Shown here: one piece after another, positions 20,291 to 30,811 of the stretch
How the letters are laid out: the number at the start of each line of letters is the position of its first letter
Position numbering within the stretch: position 1 is the first letter of the stretch
Source: Gloeophyllum trabeum ATCC 11539
Taxonomy: Eukaryota > Basidiomycota > Agaricomycetes > Gloeophyllales > Gloeophyllaceae
Assembly: GCF_000344685.1 (NCBI RefSeq)
Contig: NW_006920426.1
Span: 62,001-126,000 of the forward strand
Direction: 5' to 3'
DNA length: 64,000 nt
Translations under genes and position numbers: made by a program
Notes under the pieces: model-generated
What the model saw: only the letters and a program-made list of their open reading frames with translations
Database searches by the model: none
Told to the model about the DNA's origin: nothing

Positions 20291-22460
20291 TTACGACGAG
20301 CTCTTCTTCCAGTCCTTTAACCACTCTGTCACAAAGTCAATCATCTCCAGGTGGACCTTCATGATCTCAGGTGGCTCCTGCGTAATATCCCGCAGGCCAT
20401 ACTCATCGTAATGGTGCACCGCATCTAAGCGAAGGAGTCAGCCACCTACATATAGATCTAGAAGGAACAACAGACGTACCAGGAATCAGCTTGAAAGGCT
20501 GTAGGACCGTGTCCGATCTGTCAGGTGCATACTCGCTGTGGGGCGTCGCAGGCCTCCAAGGGTCGACTGGCGGAGAATCATCCGTCATTACAAACGGCAA
20601 TAATGTCCAGGCACATGCGTACCTTCGCCGTCGATGATTGCTAGCCGATCAGCAGCGATCGCAAAGTCGCCTAGAGAATTAACGGCTGTAACATTCGGCA
20701 TTGCAGGCACCTTGAAGTGTTCGCCCTTAGGGAACGCCTACCCGTGGAATGTTCGAGGCCAAGCTCAACCCGCGAATATGCGTAACAGGGTACATACCTG
20801 GCGGCAGATCATAGACAGATACTCTAAAGTAATGTGTTTCGAGAGTATACTGGGCTGGCTACGGTCTGGTGGTGCAGTCTATGGAATGACGATCTGACGA
20901 ATGAAAATGCCACGGGATCAAAGAGGTACTTACGATGAAGTAACCCCACTGTGTGCACACTTGGAACTGCCAAGCACGCCATGTCTGGTCGAGGGACGTA
21001 TCCTGGAACTTGGCATCGTCGAAAGTGCCAAAACACTGTGCCGCAATGCAAGTTAGCATCTCGCTCGAATTCATATCGGACGACTTACATCCTCAACAGT
21101 CATATCTTCAGGACACTGCGAGACAACATTCTGCAGACAACCGTCAATAACACCACGTAACACACATATCTGAACCGATCCAATACCTCTCTGATCCACT
21201 TCGCATAATTCAGCAGCGCGAAATCAAGACTCAGCCCGCCGGGCAACGTCACACTCTGCGCACCCCCATGCTCCAGCGCCTCACAGAACTCGTCAAACTT
21301 GGTGCTCCCCACTGCCGGATCCCACACCTTCGCCTGCCAGTACCCGAGCGGCGTCTCCAGCACCGACGCGAAGTCCTCGTCGTGCTCCAGGTCCGCGAGG
21401 CCGAAGAGCCCCTTCAGCGTGCGCTTCAGCCGGGGGACGGCGAGCAGCGCGTCGACGGTCTTGACGGTCGTCTGGATGCGCGCGGAGCACTTGGGGTCGG
21501 CGGCGCGCCGGATGATGTCCATGTATTCCCAGTACATGATTTGCGCGTGTGTGACGCCTACGTAGGACTGTCATTGCAAGTCTTCATACAGATAATAAGC
21601 GACGCGCACCGCTGGATGCGATCGCTCCGTAAACCAAGTCTGGGTAGAGGATCTTCATGTGTGCCGCGCGCGCACCAGCGTACGATCCCTAGACAATATC
21701 CCAGTCAGCAGCAACTGGGTTACCCGTACACGCGACATACGCCATAGTATATCCACGGAGTGTTCGGCGCAGTCAGGTTCTCGTCTATCCCATCGAAGTT
21801 GACGTTCCGCATGAAGTTGGCGGAATCCGCTGCCGACTGGTCATTATCCAAGAACCTATAGCGCCGTCACGCACGCCCCGAACCACAGATGGGTATGCCA
21901 ACTCTACCTCAAAGAATCCGTAGAGAAGTTCTTTACGGGTATAGACCCGCCTGACGTGCATATTATTCGTACGGAGAGAGGGGATACAAACAAGCCCGTG
22001 CGCACCATAATACCTGTGCTCCAGCACAACCCCCACCCCTCCGGTCGCCTTCGCAAGTATCTCCACAATCCCAGTATCCAGGAACGGCAGCCTATCCTCC
22101 CCACTCGTCTCCCCTCCGTCGAGCACAATAACCGGCGCATTCGTCCCAGGCTTGTAATGCCTTGTGTTGACCCAGTACCGCTGGCCGAACGTGTCCGCCG
22201 TCGCGTTACTGAAGTGGTCGAGCGGCTGCTCGAAGGTGTACGCGGTGAACTCGGCCTCGGGTTGCTGGGTAGGGGTGAACAACGCGTCCTGGACGACGAG
22301 CCCGGAGGAATGTGCGCGGGCACGGGCAGCATTGATCTGGTCTAGCCGCCGCAGGTTGACGCCCTGGCGGCCCATCAGGTGGATGGGGTTACTGGACAGG
22401 CCATGGCTGGTAGATATGTGCGACGCCAGCAGCGTCAGTCCAAGAAGGTGCGCCCACATC
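20291..22460 (-). CDS. Secreted serine peptidase family S28 (prolyl carboxypeptidase type)
   Basis: Cleaves after proline in peptides, usually extracellular or vacuolar. Start MWAHLLGLTLLASHISTSHG (22460) is a signal peptide; longer upstream frames lack one. Then FEQPLDHFSNATADTFGQRY, NAPVIVLDGGETSGEDRLPF and VVLEHRYYG, the classic S28 N-terminal pattern. The nucleophile is in GSYAGARAAHMKILYP (exon near 21600-21690). Later CPEDMTVEDCFGTFDD, WRAWQFQVCTQWGYF and PPVDPWRPATPHSEYAPDRS supply the catalytic Asp region, and VHHYDEYGL the catalytic His. It ends VTEWLKDWKKSSS then TAA at 20291-20293. At least eight exons. Confidence 0.88.
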
Positions 22461-22700
22461 GTCGTGGTCGGCGAGCACACCAGCACCGAGGGACTTGGTG
22501 ACGAGAGGGTGTGCCGGCGGCAAGCCTGTTTAGGGCGGGCAGATTCGCGTCGCCGGAGACTCGGCGGCCCCGGAGACCCCATCCCGAGCCCGCGACCGCG
22601 CTTCCTCTTCCTACACAGCCTCCCAATACTTGAGGCTAACACGCCTGCTCAGCATCTACCATCGCACCAGCGCCATCCCCACCCCTCGCCCACTCACACG

Positions 22701-23931
22701 ATGACGAAGCGCAAGACGAAAACGAGCACGCACTACTCCGCGCTGAGCACGCCGAGCCTCGCGATGAGCGAGCTCGTGCGCAAGACGCTCGACCACGACG
22801 CCACGGACGTGCTCATCGACAAATGGCTCGAGCACCGCAACGACGCCTACTGGGACTGGTTCCACCGCGTGCGCGAGCGGCGGCACGCCGCGAGCCAGGG
22901 CACGAGCGGGCAGATACTCATGTGGAACAAGGGCGAGTTCGTGCCGGAGAACGTGTTCTGCAGGACGGTGGACACGAAGCGCCTGATCCCGCTCGACCGG
23001 ACGTGGACGACGCACGTGTACTACCACCGCACGATGCAGGAGCGGAAGCTGAGCATGATGCCGGTGGTGTTTACGATGGTGCGTCCGGCTGCTTGACTGG
23101 TAGGTGATATGCTGAGATGCGATTGTGATGTGCGATCGCAGCTGCCCGAGCTGATGCTGCTCCGCGGGATGCACGACCACGGGTGCGACGAGATGTTCAT
23201 CATCGTGACGGACCTGAAGCGGAAGGAGATGGACGAGGCGACGGAGTACTTCAAGCTCGTGTGCCGGAACACGTTCGGGCGGACGCCGAAGCCGAGCGTG
23301 GAACAGCAGATTCTGCTCGAACGTTAGTGCATGCCTCGCTCCGGCTTCTCATCTCGCATTGAACCCGCATCCAACGTATACAGACATGCGCCTGTCCCAC
23401 ACGCTGAACAAGCAACGGCGCCTGCCCTGCTTCCCCCAGATCGACCTGACGTTCCGCTCGATCCTGCACGAAAAGCGGCCGCCGTTCATAGTGCTGTTCT
23501 CCCACCAGGCGACGTCGTACTCGCAGATCTTCTTCACGCACAAGATGTTCGTTCCGTCAGAAGAGATCTTCTACGACTTTCCGACGGGCTGCCCGAACCC
23601 GTCATGCACGGAGGACTGCGAGATGATACGATTCCCGCGGCGGGGCGTGGAGGGCGCGGCGGTGCTGTCGATGAAGCGGGGCGGGAAGCGGGCAAAGTCG
23701 CGGGAGATGTGCAACTGGATCGACTGCACGGTGTGCTTCAGCGAGGAGCTTGTGGTGGAGACGGCGAGCGAGGGCAGCGAGGACTCGGCGTGCGGCGAGG
23801 ACGGGCTGGTGCGGACCAAGTTCCTCGGGCAGGTGTGCAGCCGGTGCAAGCTCGTCAAGTACTGCTCGGCCGAGCACCAGAAAATGGACTGGGACGAGCA
23901 CAGACGCGTCTGCGTAAAGCCTGCTGTGTAG
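22701..23931 (+). CDS. MYND-type zinc-finger protein
   Basis: Three exons join cleanly in phase: 22701-23078, 23142-23322 and 23384-23931. Start MTKRKTKTSTHYSALSTPSL. The middle is unlike known enzymes (SGQILMWNKGEFVPENVFCR, CFPQIDLTFRSILHEKRPPF). The C-terminus is a MYND finger: CTVCFSEELV, then CSRCKLVKYCSAEHQKMDWD and EHRRVC, with all eight metal ligands. MYND fingers bind proline-rich partners in regulatory proteins; this protein's partner is unknown. An acidic stretch (VVETASEGSEDS) sits inside the finger between the first and second Cys pairs, longer than usual. Confidence 0.85.
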
Positions 23932-24094
23932 ACGGAGATTTATGTTTTTTTTTCTTTTCTTCTGGATAGCGCTACGCTTGTACTCTGACATTGACATTTC
24001 ATCTCGTTGACTACGTCCGGCCGTGGCCGCCACCGATGATGTCACTCGCTACACTCGTCTCTTGCTCTCCTTCACCGTGCAGACAGACAACACA

Positions 24095-25143
24095 ATGTCC
24101 AGATCCATTGGCTACCTCACCGCCAAACTCGCTCAGCAGGTAACTCGCTCTGCCCGGCAACCCAACACGCAACTAATTTCCGCAGGTAGACGAGGAGCTC
24201 ATGAGCACCGCCGGGGCGTTCAGCCTCGACCAGGTACATCCCTCTTCCCGCTGTGCTCACCACACGCCTCACACATCCGCCGTAGCTCATGGAGCTCGCG
24301 GGCCTCGCGTGTGCGCAGACGCTCGAGCGGGTGTACAAGCGCGACAAGTACCCGCGCGTCCTCGTCTGCTGTGGGCCGGGGAACCAGGGCGGCGACGGGC
24401 TCGTCGCTGCGCGGCACCTGGGTGAGCATTCGCGAGACAGCGCGGCTGGGTTTGTCCTGCTGAAGCTTGGGTGAAAAAAAGGCATGTTTGGGTACCAGCC
24501 GACTATATGGATGCCGAAGGTGCGTGCACTCGCCCTGCGGTGGGACCCTGTGCTCATGAACATGCAGCCGGGGTCGAAGGAGATTTACAAAGTAACTCCC
24601 TTCCAAAGCTGCGGTGCGTACCCTACCTCACTGACCCGCCCTAGCGCCTCCAAACCCAATGCACCAACATGCACATCCCCACGCTCCCCTCGTCCCCGGA
24701 CACCTCGTCCCTCCGGGACGCCCTCGCGCACTCGGACGTCATCCTCGACGCGATCTTCGGCTTCTCCTTCAAGCCGCCCGTGCGCGCGCCCTTCGACGCC
24801 GCCCTCCCGCTCCTCGCGCAGTCCGGGCTGCCCATCGTGTCCGTGGACGTCCCGAGCGGGTGGGACGTCGAGAAGGGGAACGAGGCGGGCGTGGGGCTCG
24901 AGCCGGACGTGCTGATCAGTCTGACGGCGCCGAAGGAGGGCGTGCGGGGGTTTAGGGGGAGGCATTTTCTGGGTGGGCGGTTTGTGACCAAGTGCGTGGT
25001 TGTGTGTTTTGGGGATATGCATCCAGGGCTAAAGGAGATTGAATAGGGCGATGGAGGAAAAGTTTGGCTTGAACTTGCCAGAGTACCCGGGCTCGGACCA
25101 GATCGTCGAGCTCCCTCAAGCGGATGAGGCTCAGAGGTTGTAG
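24095..25143 (+). CDS. NNR1: NAD(P)H-hydrate epimerase (YjeF_N domain)
   Basis: Repairs the R form of hydrated NADH/NADPH by epimerisation, feeding the S-specific dehydratase. Exon 1 (24095-24139) [15 protein letters not shown]; exon 2 (24186-24233) [16 protein letters not shown]; exon 3 from 24286 [17 protein letters not shown], then [20 protein letters not shown], the YjeF nucleotide motif. Next [29 protein letters not shown] with the conserved Asp, [14 protein letters not shown] and [20 protein letters not shown]. The last exon ends [10 protein letters not shown] and TAG at 25141-25143. Length about 240 residues, normal for the family. No clear presequence. Confidence 0.92.
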
Positions 25144-25295
25144 GACGGAGGACGAATGATGGTAGAAGTGTACAGAGTTGTAGGAATACAAACGGATAGG
25201 TGACCATAATACATTTCAAATCCAACCCATGGAACACGAAGCACAAAGATACAATATTCCCCTCAGACCCCATGAAGCACGAAGATACAATGCAT

Positions 25296-26031
25296 CCCCT
25301 CGAACCAGCTCCGTGCTTCGCCTTCCACTTTCTATACTCCGCCTCTATCTCATCCCGCGTAAACTCCCGCCCCTCCTTATTCGCCTTCCGACGGAGCCTG
25401 CGGTTCTCCTTCCACCACTCCTCCGAGCTTGTCAAGGTCGTCCAGCTCGCCCGGGTCGCCCTCGATCGCGAGCTGCGGCTCCGCCGGCCACGCCTTCCAC
25501 TTATCGCGCACAAACGGATAATGCATGTTCACGAAGAAGCCTTGCGCGGGCGCGGGCAGCCCAGCACGAACTGGCGGGCGTGCGGCCAGCGCGGGTTGGG
25601 CGAGGCGGCGCTGGTGGGGACGGGCGAGAAGGGGTTGTTGACGAGCTGCCGGAGGAGCGCGGGGCGGAGCGGTTTGGAGGGGTGGATGCGGCAGGATTCG
25701 ATGAGCACGGCGAGGAAGGGGAAGAAGGAGGAGAGGTCGGCTTTCTCGGTCGTCCCTGCGAGGTGTTAGGGGGACCTGGCGTTGGGTTGAAGGGGGGACT
25801 TACCGCACTGGAGTTTGTGGGCGGGCCAGTCTTTCGTCTGGCACTCGGTCGAGCAGTAGATTCGTGATGTGTGGGTTATCAGTGGCTGGGACGACCCTTG
25901 GTCCGTACATCGCTGCAGCGTGAGCACAGTCGGAGATGCTCGCTCTTGCCACAGACACCGCACTCGTCGAGCTTTTCGAGCGGCAGCCAGACCATCCAGT
26001 CTGGGTTTGTGTGCGTCTGGGGTTCAGCCAT
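25296..26031 (-). pseudogene. MYND-finger gene with apparent frame breaks
   Basis: Start MAEPQTHTNPDWMVWLPLEK (26031), then a MYND finger CGVCGKSEHLRLCSRCSD... IYCSTECQTKDWPAHKLQC. The intron inside the finger has a donor (GTACGG) and a branch-like ACTGATAAC but no AG acceptor before ATC TAC TGC. An intron after LQCG is normal and leads to TTEKADLSSFFPFLAVLIES. The frame is then lost near 25553 (GTGCTGGGCTGCCC, where one more G restores LPAPAQGFFVNMHYPFV) and near 25420 (CTCGGAGGAG, where one less G restores EEWWKENRRLRRKAN). It ends around EYRKWKAKHG; the stop is not resolved. Either a pseudogene or a gene with sequence errors. Convergent with NNR1. Confidence 0.6.
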
Positions 26032-26277
26032 CGCAGCAGATCCTCGAGTTGGACTAATTTGAAGACTCTTGGGAGGGGGGCAGCTTGAGTCTGAGGTAAC
26101 TTCAGCGGATGTCTCAGACCGCTCAATCAATGAATCGCAGCTCGCGGATGCTGTGGCAAGTCGCCAAGTCCGCGGTCCACGAGTCTTGCACCGCCCCCGA
26201 TCACCTCCCTCGATCCGGCCCGGCGTGCGACGTCGCCCTGGTCAACTCGTTCCTTTCATCCCATTCACTTGGTCAAG

Positions 26278-27747
26278 ATGCCTTTTGGTACTACTGTGAA
26301 GCTCAACGATGGCAACGAGGTGAGTGTTCTGCGCCCAGTACTAGGATGCTCTCCAGACGCTCTCGCCAGATGCCGGCCATAGCGTTTGGTACCGGAAGCG
26401 CCCTGTATCGCAAGGTACGAGTCTTGAGCGGGGCTGATGGTAGTCTCTGAGGATGCTTTCAGGACGCGACGGAATACGTCGAGCAAGCCCTAGAGACGGG
26501 TTTCTCGCACATCGACACAGCTGCAAGTAAGCACGTTGATTGATGCTGGAATTCTCCATACTCTGGAAGAGTAATCGCCCTCCCCGTCCGTAGTCTATGG
26601 CAATGAGGATAGCGTCGGGAAAGGTATCCGGGGAAGTGGGCTTGACCGCTCCGATTTGTACATCACTACTAAATACGATGGGGGTGACATCCAAGAGGCT
26701 ATCCGCACCAGTCTGTCAAAGGTACGTACATCTTATTCTGTTGTACGCTGACTGCGCTCCACCTCACTCGTTGTCCATAGCTAGATATCAAGTCCGTCGA
26801 CTTGTACCTGATCCACTTTCCGCGGCTGGTGGAGAACAACTTGGAGGCCTCCTGGAAGGAGTTCGAGAAGATCAAAGAGGACGGGCTGGCGAAGTGCGCA
26901 TTCCCCCTCTTACATTCGTTTCCAGATCGTCTCGTGCTTGCTCATGACTACCCAGGAGCATCGGCGTGAGCAACTTCAACCTCGAACAGCTGCAGAAACT
27001 GGTAAAGACCGCCAAGGTCGTGCCGGCCGTGAACCAGGTTCGTTCCCCTCCCTCCCATCCCCATGGAATAGTGTCTCTGACGTCAGGGATCAGATAAACT
27101 TCCACCCGTACAACTACGCCGAGCACAAGTCCCTCCTCGACTACTCCGCCAAGCACGGGATCGTCACCGAGGCGTACAGCAGCCTCACGTACGTTCCTCT
27201 CCTATAACCTTCTTTGTCCTTCTTCATAAGCTCAGATTGATGTACTTATCCCTGCCTACAGCCCCGTAACGAAGACTCCCGGCGGCCCCGTCGACGCGCC
27301 CGTCGCAGCCGCCGCCAGGCGCCTCGGCGCGACGCCCGTGCAGGCCATCCTCAAGTGGGTGCAGCAGAAGGGCGTGGTGATTGTGACGTGCGTGCTAGTC
27401 CCAAGCTCGAGATGAATTCACGCCATGTCATCTGATCCACTCGGATAGGACGAGCTCGAGGAAGGAGCACTTGACGGAGTACCTCGCCGTCGCGGGCCTG
27501 CGTGAGTCTTCGTTTATCCTTCCATTCAAGCACATTTCTGCTGCCAAGGCGCTGAGAGATACGTGCCTTCGCAGCGGACCTGACGGACGAGGAGATCGCC
27601 GCCATCGACGCGGCGGGCGCCAAAGGCCCCCCGTCTTCGAAGAGGCAGAGGCTCGGGAGGGCGTTGGCGGCGTTTATGGTTTTGTATCTTGGCGTGCGCG
27701 CTCTCGTGGGGAGCGTGAAGCTGTGGGAGACGGTGTTGACCAAGTAG
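26278..27747 (+). CDS. Aldo-keto reductase with C-terminal hydrophobic tail, copy 1
   Basis: NADPH-dependent carbonyl reductase fold. Start MPFGTTVKLNDGNE, then IPAIAFGTGSALY. The catalytic tetrad is visible: Asp and Tyr in GFSHIDTAAVYGNED, Lys in YITTKYDGG, His in VDLYLIHFPRLVE. Cofactor-side motifs SIGVSNFNLEQLQKLVK, VVPAVNQINFHPYNYAEH and VTEAYSSLTP follow. After the barrel (TDEEIAAIDAAGAKGPP) a basic patch SSKRQRL precedes a hydrophobic run ALAAFMVLYLGVRALVGSVK, suggesting tail anchoring to a membrane. About nine exons. A paralogue with the same tail lies at 52115-53556 on the other strand. Substrate unknown. Confidence 0.9.
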
Positions 27748-28148
27748 GCTTGCACATGGGGTGCCTGGCACTAGAGTGGCATGGCGGATGTAGACTGAGC
27801 ACTATTACTGCTTGTATTTGAGGTAGACTCTACTCTGCTTATACAGAGTTCTGTAACAGTAGGATGTGCACTGAGTCTCATCGAAATCCGCGTCCCTTCC
27901 AACTTGAAGCTCCCGCCACCGAGGCTCCATTTGTTCATGGACTTGCCAAGCATAGATCGCTCTCGTGCTATAGTTAGCCTCGTTCGCTGCCTTTGTTCCC
28001 CATGGCACTGACTATCTGCCACATCTCTCCTTACGTATCCCTCTATTCCATGCCCAATACAAGGCCTATGCTTTGCTATAACCACTAGATCTCCAGTCTC
28101 CAGTCCTCTTTGCGACTCCCCTTGCGATCCCGCCCGACCCGCGTTTAC
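27748..28148. other. Intergenic, 401 bp
   Basis: Between the aldo-keto reductase and the BTB gene, both on the plus strand. No supported gene and no clear TATA box. Confidence 0.5.
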
Positions 28149-29456
28149 ATGCAGCAAGCGACGACCGACTCCGAGCCGCCCGTCATCCCCGCCATGTCGA
28201 ACATCTTCCTGCGCGACAGCATGCTCCGCCTCTCGATCCCCACGCGCGACGCCGCCTACTACATCCCCGACGGCAACACCGTCCTGCTCGTCGAGAACAC
28301 GCTCTTCAAGGTGCGTCCGAGTCACCCCACTCTTTCATCCGCTTACCTCCGATCGCGAATGGGCGGCTGGTAGGTGCACCGCTCGAACCTGATGAAGGAC
28401 GGCTCGACGTTCGACACGCTGTTCTCGCTGCCCTCGGAGGGCGGGCACAGCGCGAGCCCGGGCGCGGCGCCGACCGTCGGGGGCACGGTTGTCGAGGGCG
28501 AGAGCGATGATAACCCCATACGTCTGCAGGGCGACGCGGCGGACGAGTTCCGCGCGCTGCTCTGGGCGCTCTACGCTCTGTACGCACCCCTTTCCTCGCC
28601 GCATGTCCTCTGAATTCCCAATCACGTTTCACATGCGCAAAGACCGCACGAGCTGATGATCGCCACGACGCCCGAGGCGAACCCCGTGCTGCTCTTCAAC
28701 CTCGCGCGCATCACGCACAAGTACCAGTTCAAGTCCATCCTCGCGTGGGCGCTCGGCGCGCTCGTCACCTTCTACTCCCGCTCCGGCGCGTTCGACGCGC
28801 TCCCGGGGCCGGGCGACGCGGGGTGCGCGGGCGGCGCGCCGACGCTCGTGCAGCTCACGGAGCTCGCCGCGCTGTGCGAGTGCGCGGACCTGCTCGACGC
28901 GGCCGTGCGCAAGTGGCGGGAACAAATCGCCGACGGGAAGGACGTCGCGCTCGCCATTGGGATGGCGGAGCGGCTGAGCATCCGCCCGTTGATGGGCCTC
29001 GCGTATAACGCGATGCTGCTCAAGGGCCGCGCGGCGTGGGACGCGGAGCCGCTGCTCTCGCGCGAGCAGCGCGTGCGCCTGCTGTCGGGGCACTACGCGC
29101 TGTCGAGGCTGTGGGAGAAGCTCCCGCTCGCGCCGCCGGCGCTGTCGCATAATGTGAGGTGCGCGTCGCCGCCGCGCTGCGGCAAGGCGTGGGCGGCGCT
29201 GTGGAGGGACGCGCTGGAGAAGGGCGCGCAGATCCTGCCGGTGCGCTATGTGGATGTGCTGGGGAAGCTGAGGGTCGCGGAGGGGATTGTGAGGACGGTG
29301 TTGGATGTGGAGCTGGGGGCGGGCGCGGGCGCGGGGACGCAGGATTCGGGTGTGGCGATTGCGGCGTGCTGTAAGGAGGCGGCTTTGGCTGCGACGAGTT
29401 TGAAACTCAGGGAGGTCGAGGAGGGGCTGGCGGAGCACTTTACTGACGTCCCATAA
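28149..29456 (+). CDS. BTB/POZ-domain protein (basidiomycete type)
   Basis: Start MQQATTDSEPPVIPAMSNIF. An alternative start at the internal Met of MSNIFLRD is possible. The BTB core reads SIPTRDAAYYIPDGNTVLLV, ENTLFK/VHRSNLMKDGSTFDTL, DNPIRLQGDAADEFRALLWA and LYAL, across three exons. A helical C-terminal region follows (ELAALCECADLLDAAVRKWR, LSIRPLMGLAYNAMLLKGRA). Agaricomycetes have large families of such BTB proteins; some BTB proteins are Cullin3 adaptors, but no role can be assigned here. Coding GC is very high (DALPGPGDAGCAGGAP-type loops). Confidence 0.82.
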
Positions 29457-29609
29457 CTTGCTGTATCTTTTATTTGAGTCGGAGCCTCCGAACGGGGTAG
29501 CCTACATATTCTATTGGTACAGGATACATTCCTTCTTGAACCATAATATACACTGCAAAGCAAGATGTATCGATACATGATAGGTTTCCAAGTCGCGATA
29601 AGCGGTACA

Positions 29610-30272
29610 TCACTTGCGGCTGCGTCCCGCCCGTCTCGCTGGCTGCCCTGCTGCCGCCGTGTTAGTGCGTGCTGCTCGCTCAGCGGGGGTTTCGGGAGGG
29701 GGAATGGGTTCCAGGTAGAAGTTGGGCGAACCAAACCTCTCAGAGGTGGGTTGAATGTGGGCGTGATATTGGGGCTGCACGGGGACGGACTGTCCCATCA
29801 GGCTCTGCAGGATCACGTCGAGGTTCGCCGACATGGGTTTGGGTTGCGTCTCGATCCGGGCGCCGCGTGTGGCGAGTTGCTCGAACCGTTCGTCCTCCTC
29901 TAGCTGTTCTACCGCGGCGCGGAGCTTTGCCATCACTCGTTCATACAGCTCTACGGGGCGGGGGGGGGGTCATCACAGAACCCTCCGGGCACCTGAATAT
30001 GCGCACTCACGACGTTCCTCGATTTCAGACGTCGGCACGGGGAGCTTCGGGTCCTCATTGGCGCGGCGCTCTTCCTCGCTGATCTCGTTGAGCGCGTGCA
30101 TGTCCGTCACTTTGCGCGCGAGCGCATCGTCGTCGAGCTCGTTCTCGGAGATGGTCGTCTCGTCGTGGCCGGGGTCGCTGCTGCACAGCGAGGTGGGCGG
30201 CGACGGCGAGCGGAAGTCGGGGACGAGGTAGGGGACTTGGCTCGGGAAGACGGCGGTCGGAATTTGAGACAT
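29610..30272 (-). CDS. Unknown acidic, helical protein
   Basis: Not recognised. Exon 1 starts MSQIPTAVFPSQVPYLVPDF (30272), is Ser/Asp rich, and has a helical stretch DALARKVTDMHALNEISEEE. After an intron near 29950-30010 (unusually C-rich: a run of G/C at 29960-29970), exon 2 gives LYERVMAKLRAAVEQLEEDE, RFEQLATRGARIETQPKP, then a disordered tail with PPPETPAERAARTNTAA and ending RRAGRSRK. About 200 residues; no membrane segment or signal peptide. Divergent from RNR1, sharing the 540-base promoter region. Confidence 0.6.
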
Positions 30273-30811
30273 GGCGAGGTGACTCGGGTGACCCGCAGGT
30301 GTTATCTCTGAGTCTATCTTCGAGAATGGAAGGCTCGGGAGCGTTGGTCTGAGTCAGTTCTCGGGAGCGTTGGGCGTGTTCGCGTCAGGATCAGATTCAA
30401 CAGGACGCGTCGAGGACAAATGGACGCGTAATAAACGCGTATTCTGTCACGCGTCGTGATATTTGAAGGGAAATACCATATTTGAAGGGAAATATCTGGA
30501 TTAATCCCTGTGTGCTCGCTCTCGCACAAACGCCCAGAGAATGGCATTCCCTCAAGTCCCAATGAACCCCTTGAGTTTCTGTCCCACAGCGATAGAGTCT
30601 TTCGACACTGCCGGGAGAAAAGCAGAATTGGAGAGATCCTAAGGTGAAAGGGTTAAAATTACGGAATGTCACGCGTGGAAAGTTGATGCTTAGTCACGGA
30701 CGCGCCCCTTTAAACCGCGTCGCGTTCTGTCTTTCACCTTACCGTCCGCCCACCACCACCTCCCCTCCCGTCTAGAGGCCTCTCCTAATTCCAGCCTCCT
30801 CTAGCAATACT
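30273..30811. promoter_or_regulatory. Bidirectional promoter region with clustered MCB (ACGCGT) boxes upstream of RNR1
   Basis: ACGCGT occurs at 30405-30410, 30424-30429, 30435-30440, 30449-30454 and 30671-30676, with an ACGCGC at 30699. More copies (30912, 30921, 31003) lie in the first introns of RNR1. In yeasts this hexamer is the MluI cell-cycle box bound by MBF, which switches on ribonucleotide reductase genes at G1/S. The conservation of this logic here is an inference. Confidence 0.75.

Noticed and set aside
22164..23096. 310-codon plus-strand frame spanning S28 peptidase and MYND gene
   Set aside because: Only its C-terminal part (from 22701) is the MYND protein; the upstream part is antisense to the peptidase signal-peptide exon.
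24641..25513. 290-codon minus-strand frame as the full 3' end of the second MYND gene
   Set aside because: Its left half lies antisense to well-supported NNR1 exons; only the part right of about 25296 is protein-like.
28629..29438. Minus-strand frame of 269 codons, Arg/Ala rich
   Set aside because: Shadow of the GC-rich BTB exon; composition reflects codon bias on the other strand.
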